Below, piece by piece: positions 1 to 8,626 of a stretch of DNA of 64,000 nucleotides. How positions within the stretch are numbered: the first letter of the stretch is position 1; the number at the start of each line of letters is the position of its first letter. The notes beneath the pieces are model-generated. The model saw only the letters and a program-made list of their open reading frames with translations, searched no databases and was not told the origin of the DNA. The DNA lies in assembly GCA_963785125.1 (NCBI GenBank), contig CAWATU010000003.1, positions 372,001-436,000 of the forward strand, read 5' to 3'. The DNA comes from QHXN01 sp963785125. Lineage in GTDB: Bacteria; Acidobacteriota; Blastocatellia; Pyrinomonadales; Pyrinomonadaceae. The translations under genes and the position numbers were made by a program.

Positions 1-378
1 CGGATCATCGAAATGCTCGAACGAATCTATGGCAATAATCACGTCGGCGCGCTCATCCGTCCTGGTGGCGAATATACAACGATCAGTGACCCCACTCTGT
101 TCGGCGCGCGCGCGCGCCAACGACAGAAGCCTCTCCTGAATGTCTATCCCGATGACCTTGCGTGCGCCGCGCTCTGCCATCTCGACAGATTCCGAGCCGG
201 GGCCGCAGCCGAAATCTATAACTACTTTATCCTTGATGTCGTGCCAGATAGTGTTGCCCAGCAGGGTCTCAAGTTTACTCTTATTAACATAGACGCTGCT
301 CTCCTCGTCAACACTCTCACCACCCTTGCTAAACTTCCTCAGAAGGTTATAGCCAAGTGTGCCGCCAATCAGTCCCAT
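1..378 (-). CDS. Class I SAM-dependent methyltransferase, 3' part outside window
   Basis: The minus-strand frame is open from the left edge of the window up to an ATG at 378; another in-frame ATG lies at 396. I chose 378 because GGAAGGAG ends five bases before it. About 126 residues are visible and the C-terminus is missing. Residues near 55-65 read VVIDFGCGPGSE, the glycine-rich motif I of the Rossmann methyltransferases, followed by VIGIDI (acidic motif II) and IIAIDSFEHF near the edge (motif IV region). The methyl acceptor cannot be told. The gene begins 28 bases after the attC-like site at 406-513 and points the same way, as integron cassette genes do. Confidence 0.85.
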   Translation of the reverse strand, partial: MGLIGGTLGYNLLRKFSKGGESVDEESSVYVNKSKLETLLGNTIWHDIKDKVVIDFGCGPGSESVEMAERGARKVIGIDIQERLLSLARARAEQSGVTDRCIFATRTDERADVIIAIDSFEHFDDP

Positions 379-405
379 CCCTACTCCTTCCGTCATAAAG
401 TAAGC

Positions 406-513
406 GCCTAACGCTCGAATTAACCCGCGCTGAGTACCAGCGACAATTTACAACGTAAGGAAGCATCATGAAAGCCATGCTATCGAGGCAGGGGGTTGAA
501 TGAGTTGTTAGAC
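406..513 (-). other. attC recombination site (integron cassette), canonical cores
   Basis: Read on the minus strand the element opens with GTCTAAC (complement of 507-513) and closes with GTTAGGC (complement of 406-412), the R'' and R' cores expected of an attC site (RYYYAAC and GTTRRRY). The inner flanks also pair imperfectly: TCATTCAACCCCC next to the first core against GCGGGTTAATTCGA next to the second, with unpaired bases as is normal for the folded bottom strand. The length of 108 bp is inside the attC range. It lies between the stop of the DUF4157 gene and the start of the methyltransferase gene, both on the minus strand. No integrase gene is visible in the window. Confidence 0.65.
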
Positions 514-626
514 CGTTCGTTGGATTAAAACATTCAAGCTACGCAATAGCTTTTCCGACTTCGTTGCTGTGGCGTGGCCTTGAACTCTTCGCCATAAGTG
601 GCTTACACACGGGCGAGCGTATCCGA

Positions 627-2825
627 CTATTTGATGGGCGCGCTCAGTTGTTGCAGCAACCTATCTATAAGCACCTCCAGCTTGTTCTCTTTGCTCGCGG
701 TCTTTTCGTTATCGTTGTGCTTGTTGTCAAAGTCCTTCAACGTGTTTTCGAGGATTCCCTCTTTAGACCAGCCCTTGCTACCGAACCACCCGCGCTCGTC
801 CACAGCCTTCTTGGCGTACCACGGACGTGCGAAGCTTAACGACCTCTCAGTGATGAACGGCTTCAATTCGGAGCTTGACTTGCCTGACACTTGCTCGAAA
901 TACGTTTGCGTAGTCTCTCTAGACGCGGGCTTGTTAACCAGGAACGTGTCGCGCAGTATATTTGACACTTTACTTTCCGCGCCCGTCGGACTCACCGACG
1001 GCGGCACTTTTTTATAAACTTCCACGGCGATGTAACCTTGAATGTCGCCCAGGAGTTCATCGGGCTTGGCCTTGTCGGCGGCAAATGTCTTGAGCGAAGC
1101 CGAGGTATTCTCCTTCACGTAGCGATCAACCAGATACTCCCCATAAGCCTGTCCGAGGTCGCCCGCCCACGTAGCGAAATCAAGAGTGTTGCCTCCGCTG
1201 GCAGTCTTCAGCGTGTGGTACTTCAACATACCTTCTTGCAGGTCAGAAGCGGTAACGTTCTTGGCGTGCGGGGATTTAAAGTAGGAGGCGGGAAAGCCGC
1301 TGAGTCTTACGTCTATGCCAGCCATGACGTGCCCGATGTCAACCCGGCCCATGCGCGTATTGAGTTGCAGTCCGCCCTTCACCGGTGCGATTTGTGGCAT
1401 GTCGAAGCGGGAAGCAATCGGGTCGGGCTCGGTCTCGATGTCCACAGCCTTTCCGCCTTGTGAGATTCCGCTGCCCGCAGACAGTATTTCCCAGTTGGAA
1501 TCTGAGAACCAGAGCTGCCTGACCTCGCTCGCCACCTCCGTCGGCGACGCCGACGGGTACTGTTTTTCCACCATCTCCACGAACAGGATGAAATCCTCAA
1601 TCGTCGTGATCTTTGTTTTGTCTTTACCTTTCCCGGTCTGTGCCGCGAAGTCAACTTCAAAGGTCGCCTCGTTGACAGTGTATTTCTTAGTTCCCTTGAG
1701 AACGATGATTGCCAGGTTAATGCGGCTCTGCTCTTCATCGGTCGGCTTGAAAGTCGCACCCTCTTTGGCCTTTCTCTTCTCGGCCCTCTTCAACTCGACG
1801 AATGCCTCCTCCACCGTGGGGAACTTCACCTCGATGACGATCTCAGGCAACTGGAAGGCGCTCGCTTTCACGTAGGTGATGAGTTCCGTCGAGACGTAGC
1901 CCGAAAGAGTTTTATTGTCGAGGCTGACCTGAACGTGCATCCACCCGCCTGATTGGCCGACGACCATCACCTCCGTGCCCTTCGGCAGATCGGCCACAGT
2001 ATTACTGTGTGGGTCGTCCGGGTCTTTCACCGGAGACTTGCGAAGCGACGCGGTCGATGTGTGTTCAATACGCCCGACCCAGGGGAAACTACTGCGTGCG
2101 GTGTCCGGTTTGCGCTGAATCATCAAGTCCCGGTTTTGCTGAATGGTATGCGCAAGCTCGTGTGCCAACAAATGGAAGCCTGCGCCGGTCAACGGCGCGT
2201 ATGCTCCCGGCCCGAAATGGATATCTTGACCGAAGGTGAACGCCCGCGCGTTCAGCGCCCGCGCGGCGGAACTACTTTCTTCACCCGTGTGAACTCGCAC
2301 GTCTTCAAAGTTATGATCGAGACGCGACTCGAAGTAGGCACGCTGGTCGGGTAAGAGCGGCTCTCCGCGGCCACGGCTGCGGGAAATGTATGACTGCACG
2401 ACGGACTCGGATGGCGACCGCTCAACGCGGTGTGATTCGGTGGCGGGAGTGTAAGTTCCCGCCACCTGCCCCACCCCACGTTGTGACAATTGATTCGCTA
2501 TTGCGTCCGCTTCCTGCTCGTGGTCACCCCCCGATGCGTTTGCAGTCAATTTCGCCTGAATCTTTGTCGTGGAAGTAGTATGTACAGGCACTCGGCTGAA
2601 ATCGTGTCCGAAGCGAGTCGCTGAGCTGCTACCGGAGCCTGCTTCAGAGTGTTCAGCGTTGGGGTGCAGAGATATTTGCCCTCCGTCATGGTTAACTGAG
2701 CGCTGCAAAGGCGTGAGGGCATGTGCCTCGTGGCTTGTGGCCGATTGTGTGATGCCTGACCTTTTCAGGTTGAGGGATGGTTGATGTTGAGGTTGATTCT
2801 GTTTTCGCGCAAGGGTACGCATCAT
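627..2825 (-). CDS. DUF4157 (eCIS-core) toxin-like protein with SH3 domain
   Basis: A 732-residue protein starting at an ATGATG after AAGGAG; the second ATG (2822) is the better spaced. The first 125 residues are low complexity. Residues ~150-230 form a DUF4157 domain, with VRVHTGEESSSAARALNARAFTFG and the zinc-metallopeptidase-like motif HELAHTIQQ. Residues ~255-320 resemble a bacterial SH3 domain (SLRKSPV ... GYVSTELI). The C-terminal ~230 residues (IGHVMAGID, TWAGDLGQAYGEYLV) match no family I can name. DUF4157 is known from cargo toxins and proteases linked to extracellular contractile injection systems, but no injection-system structural gene is present here. A minus-strand hypothetical gene lies 113 bases upstream and an attC follows, so it may be cassette cargo. 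Role as an effector is inference. Confidence 0.8.
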   Translation of the reverse strand: MMRTLARKQNQPQHQPSLNLKRSGITQSATSHEAHALTPLQRSVNHDGGQISLHPNAEHSEAGSGSSSATRFGHDFSRVPVHTTSTTKIQAKLTANASGGDHEQEADAIANQLSQRGVGQVAGTYTPATESHRVERSPSESVVQSYISRSRGRGEPLLPDQRAYFESRLDHNFEDVRVHTGEESSSAARALNARAFTFGQDIHFGPGAYAPLTGAGFHLLAHELAHTIQQNRDLMIQRKPDTARSSFPWVGRIEHTSTASLRKSPVKDPDDPHSNTVADLPKGTEVMVVGQSGGWMHVQVSLDNKTLSGYVSTELITYVKASAFQLPEIVIEVKFPTVEEAFVELKRAEKRKAKEGATFKPTDEEQSRINLAIIVLKGTKKYTVNEATFEVDFAAQTGKGKDKTKITTIEDFILFVEMVEKQYPSASPTEVASEVRQLWFSDSNWEILSAGSGISQGGKAVDIETEPDPIASRFDMPQIAPVKGGLQLNTRMGRVDIGHVMAGIDVRLSGFPASYFKSPHAKNVTASDLQEGMLKYHTLKTASGGNTLDFATWAGDLGQAYGEYLVDRYVKENTSASLKTFAADKAKPDELLGDIQGYIAVEVYKKVPPSVSPTGAESKVSNILRDTFLVNKPASRETTQTYFEQVSGKSSSELKPFITERSLSFARPWYAKKAVDERGWFGSKGWSKEGILENTLKDFDNKHNDNEKTASKENKLEVLIDRLLQQLSAPIK

Positions 2826-2938
2826 TGCTCCTTATCTGGTAAGGCGTATAGGTGAAGTTGAGATGAAGGGGAGCGGGAATTCAAGTCGCTCCCCTTCGTC
2901 GCGTCGAGAGAACGGCCGAGCAGGTGGCGCGGCGCGCT

Positions 2939-3628
2939 TCAGTCCTCGGCGGGCGGCGGGGTCTGGTTCCCGTCGTCCTTCGGGCGCGTCCTGCGCAGGG
3001 GCTTCTGGACGTGCGAGGCGCTCTCCCACAGGGCGAGCTTCGAGGGGTTGTCGGCGTAGGTGTTGAGCACGACCACGCGCAGCTCGCGCACGAGGTGCTG
3101 CCCGCGGTCGATGAGCCTGTCTATCTCGGCCGTGGCCGCAACCTGCCGGCCGCGCCCCTGCGTCCTCTCGTTCGTGGCCGCCCTGAAGGCGTTGGCGGCC
3201 GCGTCGAGGTCGGCGATGAAGTCTGCGCCCAGCTTGCGCCTGATGAACTCATCCTTGAGCGATAAGGCGTCGGTCGCGTAAGTGCGCGCCAGCGTGAGCA
3301 GCGCCTCACCGTTGACTTTGCGCGGCGTGCGGAACTTGCCTCCGAGTCCGGGTTTATCGTAAGCGATAACACGCGCCGTCCGGTGGATGGCGTCCAATTG
3401 TCTCAACAGTTCCTTGCGGGCCGCGGCCTTGTTGCCGGAACTCTCGCGCACGGAGCTTTGTCCTCTCGACTGATCGTGTGCGCGCGACCTTAAGTCCTCG
3501 ATGACCTGGCCGAGCTGCTCGAAAAGCACGGCCCCGTGTGAGCCTTCGGGAGCGGCCAGTGCAAACTCCGGCCGGTTCTCGTGTACACGTATGAACATCT
3601 CCATCCGTTTAGTGTCGAGTGTGTCCAT
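2939..3628 (-). CDS. Conserved hypothetical helical protein (229 aa)
   Basis: The start at 3628 is well supported by AAAGGAGTACCTC directly before the ATG. The 229-residue product opens MDTLDTKRMEMFIRVHEN and is predicted from composition to be mostly alpha-helical, with a proline-rich acidic tail (TPPPAED). It has no signal peptide, membrane segment or catalytic motif that I can see. Related proteins of the same length and opening occur, from memory, in acidobacteria and are annotated only as hypothetical. It is co-directional with the DUF4157 gene 113 bases downstream, so the two may be co-transcribed. No function is assigned. Confidence 0.75.
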   Translation of the reverse strand: MDTLDTKRMEMFIRVHENRPEFALAAPEGSHGAVLFEQLGQVIEDLRSRAHDQSRGQSSVRESSGNKAAARKELLRQLDAIHRTARVIAYDKPGLGGKFRTPRKVNGEALLTLARTYATDALSLKDEFIRRKLGADFIADLDAAANAFRAATNERTQGRGRQVAATAEIDRLIDRGQHLVRELRVVVLNTYADNPSKLALWESASHVQKPLRRTRPKDDGNQTPPPAED

Positions 3629-3801
3629 GAGGTACTCCTTTGTAAAGGTGTGTGCGAGGAGATGAGATTCTGGGGCCGGAGGACATTACCCCCTCCCTGT
3701 TTTGCCGAGTTGCGACCCTGCCCACTGCTCGTTATGGCCGTCATTATATCCACTTCGAGCCGCGCCTCAAGACATTTCCGCGCTGGGCGAGGTTCTTCAT
3801 C

Positions 3802-4053
3802 GTCAAAGTCAAAAATCAGGACGTTAAAGCTCGAAGTACACGCGTGAAGATACGAAATGACTCCGGACAACTACGAAATAACACCGGAGAAGTAATAAAT
3901 CATCATGCCAAAGCTCGGAGTGAGAATGCCGAAACCCAAAATGATAGTGCCAAAATGCGAAATCACATTGTACAGACCCGAAACCACGTCGCCCAAGTAA
4001 AATCTCACGCCGTCAATGTTCGAAAACTAATTGCAGAAGTTCAAACTCGACCT
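3802..4053 (+). repeat. Array of 12 degenerate 21-bp repeats
   Basis: From 3802 the sequence falls into twelve consecutive 21-base units without a gap, for example ATGCGAAATCACATTGTAC and CTACGAAATAACACCGGAG. Most units share a central C-G-A-A-A-T-like core, with drift elsewhere. A plus-strand frame stays open across it and would encode twelve heptads with basic and aliphatic residues (VKIRNDS, GQLRNNT, AKMRNHI), but there is no convincing ribosome site or upstream coding sequence. The unit length equals two turns of B-DNA. Related arrays occur at 22818-22943 and 24825-24908. Confidence 0.8.
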
Positions 4054-4133
4054 GCCGTAGCCTGAAATTACCTTGCGGCAGCCGTCTTTCGCCCCGCCGT
4101 GGCAAGTAGATACCGAGCGGCGTTAAAAGCCAC

Positions 4134-4197
4134 GGCCACAACGGCTCGACCTACACAAGTAATGCTGAAAGGCGTCGGGTGCAAGCCGTTGTTAGAC
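4134..4197 (-). other. Degenerate short attC-like site
   Basis: On the minus strand it reads GTCTAACAACGGCTTGCACC at one end and GGTCGAGCCGTTGTGGCC at the other. The arms ACAACGGCT and AGCCGTTGT are perfectly complementary and the R'' core GTCTAAC is canonical. The R' core is GTTGTGG instead of GTTRRRY, so the site is probably worn out. It starts 36 bases past the stop of the AbiGi-like gene in the same orientation, the normal position for a cassette's attC. Confidence 0.5.
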
Positions 4198-4232
4198 CAA
4201 CGGGCGTCGCAAAGACCCGTAACTTTAAGCCG

Positions 4233-5009
4233 CTACAACGGAATCTGATTAGGGAATGATATAATTTTCGGAACAATCTTTGCCCCTTGCTTCTGTTTTA
4301 GTTCTTCTACAAGAATGGACAACTCCTTAGCCTCGCGATCATCAGGTGCAAAAACATATTCGATTTCCTCTAGCGTCAGCGGAAGCCTCTTACCACTTTC
4401 GCGCTCCCCTCCCATAAATCCATGATTACCCGTTATGCGCCATTCGGCCTCTTCCAAGTGGTCACGCATCTGAAAAAAGGAGAGCAGGTTTAGCACCGGA
4501 CGAATACTCTCATTGTCAAAAAGAACCTGACCGTTACGATCAACGAAAAGGCCGAAGATTCTCAGGGTAGCCAGGTTTATGAAAAGCTGATGTGTCACCG
4601 TTGAATTATGCCCAATATATATAACCTTGTCCCCGCCATTTCTTTCTACCCAATCGCGAGAAATAACTAAACCATAGCTGCCAAACAACAGTCTGTGCAT
4701 ATCAATAACCCTACCAGAAGGAACTTCGGTTAAGCAGAGCATGGGTACTTTGCCCTTAATATTACCTATACCTAAAAAGATAACTCTCTGCCTCTCCTCA
4801 CTTAATGATTCAAGGGGTTGACCGAGACTTTCGAGTCTGGATTCGAGTAGTGGGAGAATTTGATTAAGAAGTGAGGATGCAGCTTCACCATCTCCAATGG
4901 GAGCAAATTGCACTTCGTGGTCAGTTAGCATTAATCCGTCACGAAGCGCTGATTCGAGGTGCTCACGCTGCCCCATGCAATGCAGTAGCTTTATATTTGC
5001 TTGCAACAT
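4233..5009 (-). CDS. AbiGi/DUF2971-like protein, possible phage-defence component
   Basis: A 258-residue soluble protein. The stretch PMLCLTEVPSG ... LLFGSYGLVISRDWVERNGG ... VIYIGH follows the pattern of the putative abortive-infection AbiGi and DUF2971 families (a P-M-x-C-F-x-[DE]-[IV]-P strand, then YGxxxxxxW and PVxY). The C-terminal half carries WRITGNHGFMGGERESGKRLPL and a stretch of charged residues, which also fits that family. Base composition is visibly lower in GC than the neighbouring genes, a sign of transfer. It is flanked by an attC-like site downstream and by GTTRRRY cores upstream, so it looks like an integron cassette gene. A defence role is inferred from the resemblance alone. 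Confidence 0.6.
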   Translation of the reverse strand: MLQANIKLLHCMGQREHLESALRDGLMLTDHEVQFAPIGDGEAASSLLNQILPLLESRLESLGQPLESLSEERQRVIFLGIGNIKGKVPMLCLTEVPSGRVIDMHRLLFGSYGLVISRDWVERNGGDKVIYIGHNSTVTHQLFINLATLRIFGLFVDRNGQVLFDNESIRPVLNLLSFFQMRDHLEEAEWRITGNHGFMGGERESGKRLPLTLEEIEYVFAPDDREAKELSILVEELKQKQGAKIVPKIISFPNQIPL

Positions 5010-5049
5010 AGATAGTTGGTCTAACTATTATTGTGTCGAACCATCCCGC

Positions 5050-5169
5050 CTAACTCCGTAGTAGGGCTGTCAAAGCCGAATGATGTGGTCTAACTCCATA
5101 ATGGTGCATGAACAGCCGAAGAGTTCGGCCCAACTCCGTCATGGGGCCGCATAGACCGAAATTTTCCGC
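5050..5169 (-). repeat. Three tandem 40-bp repeats carrying integron-type core sites
   Basis: Units begin at 5050, 5090 and 5130 on the plus strand (CTAACTCCGTAGTAGGGCTG, CTAACTCCATAATGGTGCAT, CCAACTCCGTCATGGGGCCG). On the minus strand each unit ends in a GTTRRRY heptamer (GTTAGGC, GTTAGAC, GTTGGGC), and a further GTTAGAC lies at 5019-5025, ten bases before the start of the AbiGi-like gene. The spacing of the cores is 29, 40 and 40 bases. They may be remnants of attC sites or of an attI-like recombination platform. Confidence 0.6.
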
Positions 5170-5218
5170 GTCGCCTCAAGGTCAGGTTACGTACACGCGC
5201 GGCGGTGGCGCGTGTGGC

Positions 5219-8200
5219 TTAGGGTTTGGCGATGACGAGGGGGCGGGCTTCGAGTTCGCGGCGGTAGAAGGTGCGTGGGCGCTGCACGTCGTCGGCTTCG
5301 GCGGCTGCGTCGGCGGTGGGGATGGCGGAGCCGATCTTGAGGCCACGCTTCAGCTTCACCTGCTCAAGCCGCATGTTGGGCACGCGCTCGGCCGCGTAGT
5401 CGAACCACTCGCGGACGAGGATCTGACCGTCGTGCGCCGCGCGCGAGTCGGCCTCACCCTTCTGTAAACCCTCCTGCACGAGCGCGTAGGTGAGCAGGCC
5501 GTGGCCCAACTGCGCCGCTTCGAGCGCGGCCTGATAACTCTGCGCCGCCGTCAGGACGTACATGCCCTTCTCGTAGGCCAACTGCGCCAGTCCCTTCGAG
5601 TTCATCGGCCCGCGCCGCTTCTCCTCCGCTTCGAGCGCCTGACCCGAGTTGCAGGCGTCGAGGACGAGGATTACCTGGCTTGCGTTAAGCGGCTCGAAGA
5701 GGGCGCTCAACTCCTCGTCGCTGATGCTGTGTTCGAGGACGGCTTGCAGTCCCAACGCGTTCACCTTGTCGCGCTCGCCTGCGTAACCGAGGTCGTGCGG
5801 GATGAGATAGAAGCGGTTGCGCTGCGCCGTGCCGTGCCCTGCGAAGTAGACGACGACTACGTCCTCTGCTTCGGCGGGCTTTAAGGCTTCGAGCGACTTC
5901 GGCGCGCGCGCGGGGAGCGGCCCCGTCTGCGCGCCCGAGAGGCGGCTGAGCGCCATCATGATGTTGCCCTTCGTCGCTTCTTTGTCGAGCAACGTGACCG
6001 CCTCAACCCGCCCCGTCGGCTCGACGAGCGCGCGCTGGCGCTTCACCTCTGCGACGAAGGAGTTGGCGTCGCCCACGGCGAAGCGCAGATTGTAACGCGC
6101 ATTCGCGTACTCGTTGACGCCGACGGCGATGATGTGCGTCGTCGGCGGGCGGCGCAGGCGCTCGTCGCCGCGCAGCAGGAGACGCGCGTCGGCGCTCTTC
6201 ACGTTGTCCAGGTTGAAGGCATAGGCCGTGAAGATGTTCTCGCCCGCGACGAGGGGCACGTTTGCTTCGAGCGCCGCGCGCCCCATGCTTGAGGCAAGCC
6301 GGCCGCGCCCGACGTAGACGAGAGAGCCGTTGCGGAACAGACGCAGGTCACGCGCGCCAGCCGGCGCGTCCGTTACTTCAATCCGGAGCTTCACGTTGCG
6401 CGAAGCAGCGGACGAGCCCGCGTCCGCCGCCGCGCCGCCCGCAAGCGAGACGTTGATGACAGGTTGTCGCCGGTCTATCTGCGCGATGGCGCGCGCGGCC
6501 CGCGGGCGACGGCCCGCAAACACATCTGCGAGCAGGTCCGGGTAGAAGAACTCGTTGAAGAAGGCTTCGACGGGCGCGACGCTCCGCGTCTCCTGATTGA
6601 AGCGCCAGACGATCTGCTGCCAGGCGTCGGGCGAGCCGTCGAAGAGTCCGTCGGGCGTGACGACGAGCCAGTCGCGCGTGTCCGTGGTCGAGACCAGCGT
6701 CGCGGCCTGCTCGCCCGTCTTCACATCCCACACGCGCGTGCTGCCGTCCTCGCTCCCCGTAGAGAGCCAGTTGCCGTCCGGGCTGAAGGCGACGCCGTTG
6801 ACGGCGTCGGTGTGTCCGCTCAGACGAAAGAGCAGGCCGCCGTTTGTCGCGTCCGAGATGTTGGCGCCGCCGTCGGAGTTTGCCGTCGCGATGCGCTTAC
6901 CGTCGGGGCTGTAGGCGACAGCGCGGATATCGCCCGAGTGCGTCGTGCTGACTCCGAACATCGTCGCGCCGTTGGCCGCGTCGAACACCGTCCAGGATGC
7001 GCTCTTACCGCCGACGGCGAGCGCGCGCCCATCGGGACTGTATGCGACGCCCAAGACCTCGCCCGTGCTCTGCACCTCGCGCGTCAACTGCCCCGTGGCC
7101 GCGTCCCAAAGCTTAACCGTCTTGTCCGCGCCGCCCGAGGCGAGGGTCTTGCCGTCGGGGCTGAAGGTGACGGCGTTGACCTCGGCCGTGTGGCCGTTGA
7201 AGGTCTTGTTGAGTTGTCCGTTCGCCACGTCCCAAAGCTTGACGGCCGAGTCGCCGCTCGCCGTCGCGAGAGTTTTGCCGTCGGGGCTGAAGGCGACAGA
7301 GTTGACGCTCTCCGTGTGACCCGCGAGCGTGCGCTCTTCGAGCCCCGTCTCGTTGTCCCAGAGCTTGACGCGGCCGTCGTGCGACGCGGACGCGAGCAGG
7401 CGGCCGTCGGGGCTGAAGGCGAGGGAAGTGACCCAACCCGCGTGACCCGCGAGCGTGCGCACCTTGCGCCCCGTCCGTATCTCCCAGACGCGCACGGTGC
7501 GGTCCTTGCCGCCCGCCGCGAACCAGCGCCGGTCGGGGCTGAAGGCCGTTGCGTAGATGCCGCTTGAATAACTCTCGAAGACGCGCGTGTCGGTATTGTC
7601 AGTTGAAAGGTCGCGGAGCTGTACGCTCTTGTCGCCGTTGCTCGTCACGAGCTGCTTCGCGTCGGGGCTGAAGGCGGCGACCTCGCTCGGCGCTTCCACA
7701 TCCGCTGCGCCGCGCAGAGCGCGCGTCTCTTTAAACGTCTGTGTGTCGAAGACGCGCAACGAGCGGTCGCTTGCCGCAGCCAGCAGCGTGCGCCCGTCCG
7801 GCGCGAAGGCGACCGCGACAGGCTTGCCCTTGAAGTCAAGAAGCGTGCCCGGCTCGCCGTCGCTGTTCGTATCCCAGACCTTGACCGTGCCGTCGAAAGA
7901 GGCGGAGGCGAGGGTCTTGCCGTCGGGGCTGAAGGCGAGCGAACGGACGAGGCCCGCGTGACCAAAGAGCGCGCGTACGCTTCGTCCCGTGGCCGCGTCG
8001 AACAGCCTGACCGCGCCGTCCCTGCCGCCGGAGGCGCCGAGCCTGCCGTCTGGACTGAAGGCGACGCTCGTCACCCAGCTCTTATGTCCCGCCTCTTTGT
8101 GAATCTCGCCGCCGTTCACGGTGTCGAAGAGCCGGACGAGGTTCTCGTTCGTTCCGACGGCGAGTAGCTGCCCGCCCGGCTTGAAGGCCAGACTGGACAC

Positions 8201-8626
8201 GCCGCCGAGTCCGTCCAACGTGCGCTTCAACTCGCCCGTCGAGACGTTCCAGAGGCGCACGCTCCCGTCGTTCGAGCCGGAGGCGAGCGTCGCGCCGTCG
8301 GAGCTGAACGCGACGGCGCGCACGTAGTTCGTGTGTCCCGCCAGACGCCGCAGCTCGCGTCCCGTTAAAGCGTCCCACAGGCGCACGGTGTTGTCGGCGC
8401 TCCCGGAGGCGACGAGCCGCCCGTCGGGGCTGAACGCCAGCGCGTCAACGCGCATCGCGTGCCCCGTCTGCATGACAAGCTCGGGGCGCACTGCCGCGGC
8501 GCGGGCCGAGGCCGCGCGCGGCGCGTCCGACGCGAGGGCGAGCGCGGCCGTGACGAGCGTCGTGAGCAGGAAGATTCGGAGCGCTTGCGGCGCCGCCAGG
8601 GCGTTCGACTGTGGTCTGCTTTTCAT
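5219..8626 (-). CDS. Secreted WD40-repeat protein with C-terminal caspase-like domain
   Basis: I take the ATG at 8626 (MKSRPQSN) because it is followed by a signal peptide (RIFLLTTLVTAALALAS); the frame extends upstream to a GTG at 8701. The mature protein has about fourteen WD40 repeats, recognisable by FSPDG ... WD, between residues ~60 and ~670, then a linker domain and a peptidase C14 domain from ~845. The catalytic dyad looks intact: His in VVVYFAGHGTA and Cys in LVLDACNSGQ. Fusions of this kind are bacterial metacaspase-like (orthocaspase) proteins; partner and trigger are unknown. It lies divergently from the large surface-protein gene. Confidence 0.88.
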   Translation of the reverse strand: MKSRPQSNALAAPQALRIFLLTTLVTAALALASDAPRAASARAAAVRPELVMQTGHAMRVDALAFSPDGRLVASGSADNTVRLWDALTGRELRRLAGHTNYVRAVAFSSDGATLASGSNDGSVRLWNVSTGELKRTLDGLGGVSSLAFKPGGQLLAVGTNENLVRLFDTVNGGEIHKEAGHKSWVTSVAFSPDGRLGASGGRDGAVRLFDAATGRSVRALFGHAGLVRSLAFSPDGKTLASASFDGTVKVWDTNSDGEPGTLLDFKGKPVAVAFAPDGRTLLAAASDRSLRVFDTQTFKETRALRGAADVEAPSEVAAFSPDAKQLVTSNGDKSVQLRDLSTDNTDTRVFESYSSGIYATAFSPDRRWFAAGGKDRTVRVWEIRTGRKVRTLAGHAGWVTSLAFSPDGRLLASASHDGRVKLWDNETGLEERTLAGHTESVNSVAFSPDGKTLATASGDSAVKLWDVANGQLNKTFNGHTAEVNAVTFSPDGKTLASGGADKTVKLWDAATGQLTREVQSTGEVLGVAYSPDGRALAVGGKSASWTVFDAANGATMFGVSTTHSGDIRAVAYSPDGKRIATANSDGGANISDATNGGLLFRLSGHTDAVNGVAFSPDGNWLSTGSEDGSTRVWDVKTGEQAATLVSTTDTRDWLVVTPDGLFDGSPDAWQQIVWRFNQETRSVAPVEAFFNEFFYPDLLADVFAGRRPRAARAIAQIDRRQPVINVSLAGGAAADAGSSAASRNVKLRIEVTDAPAGARDLRLFRNGSLVYVGRGRLASSMGRAALEANVPLVAGENIFTAYAFNLDNVKSADARLLLRGDERLRRPPTTHIIAVGVNEYANARYNLRFAVGDANSFVAEVKRQRALVEPTGRVEAVTLLDKEATKGNIMMALSRLSGAQTGPLPARAPKSLEALKPAEAEDVVVVYFAGHGTAQRNRFYLIPHDLGYAGERDKVNALGLQAVLEHSISDEELSALFEPLNASQVILVLDACNSGQALEAEEKRRGPMNSKGLAQLAYEKGMYVLTAAQSYQAALEAAQLGHGLLTYALVQEGLQKGEADSRAAHDGQILVREWFDYAAERVPNMRLEQVKLKRGLKIGSAIPTADAAAEADDVQRPRTFYRRELEARPLVIAKP

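Noticed and set aside
3652..4065. 137-codon plus-strand frame across the 21-bp array as a protein gene
   Set aside because: The first 50 codons look non-coding, no ribosome site is seen and heptads follow automatically from a 21-base period. Kept as a repeat.
5050..5169. 40-bp repeats as a CRISPR array
   Set aside because: Units are directly adjacent and diverged throughout with no unique spacers, and no cas gene is present.
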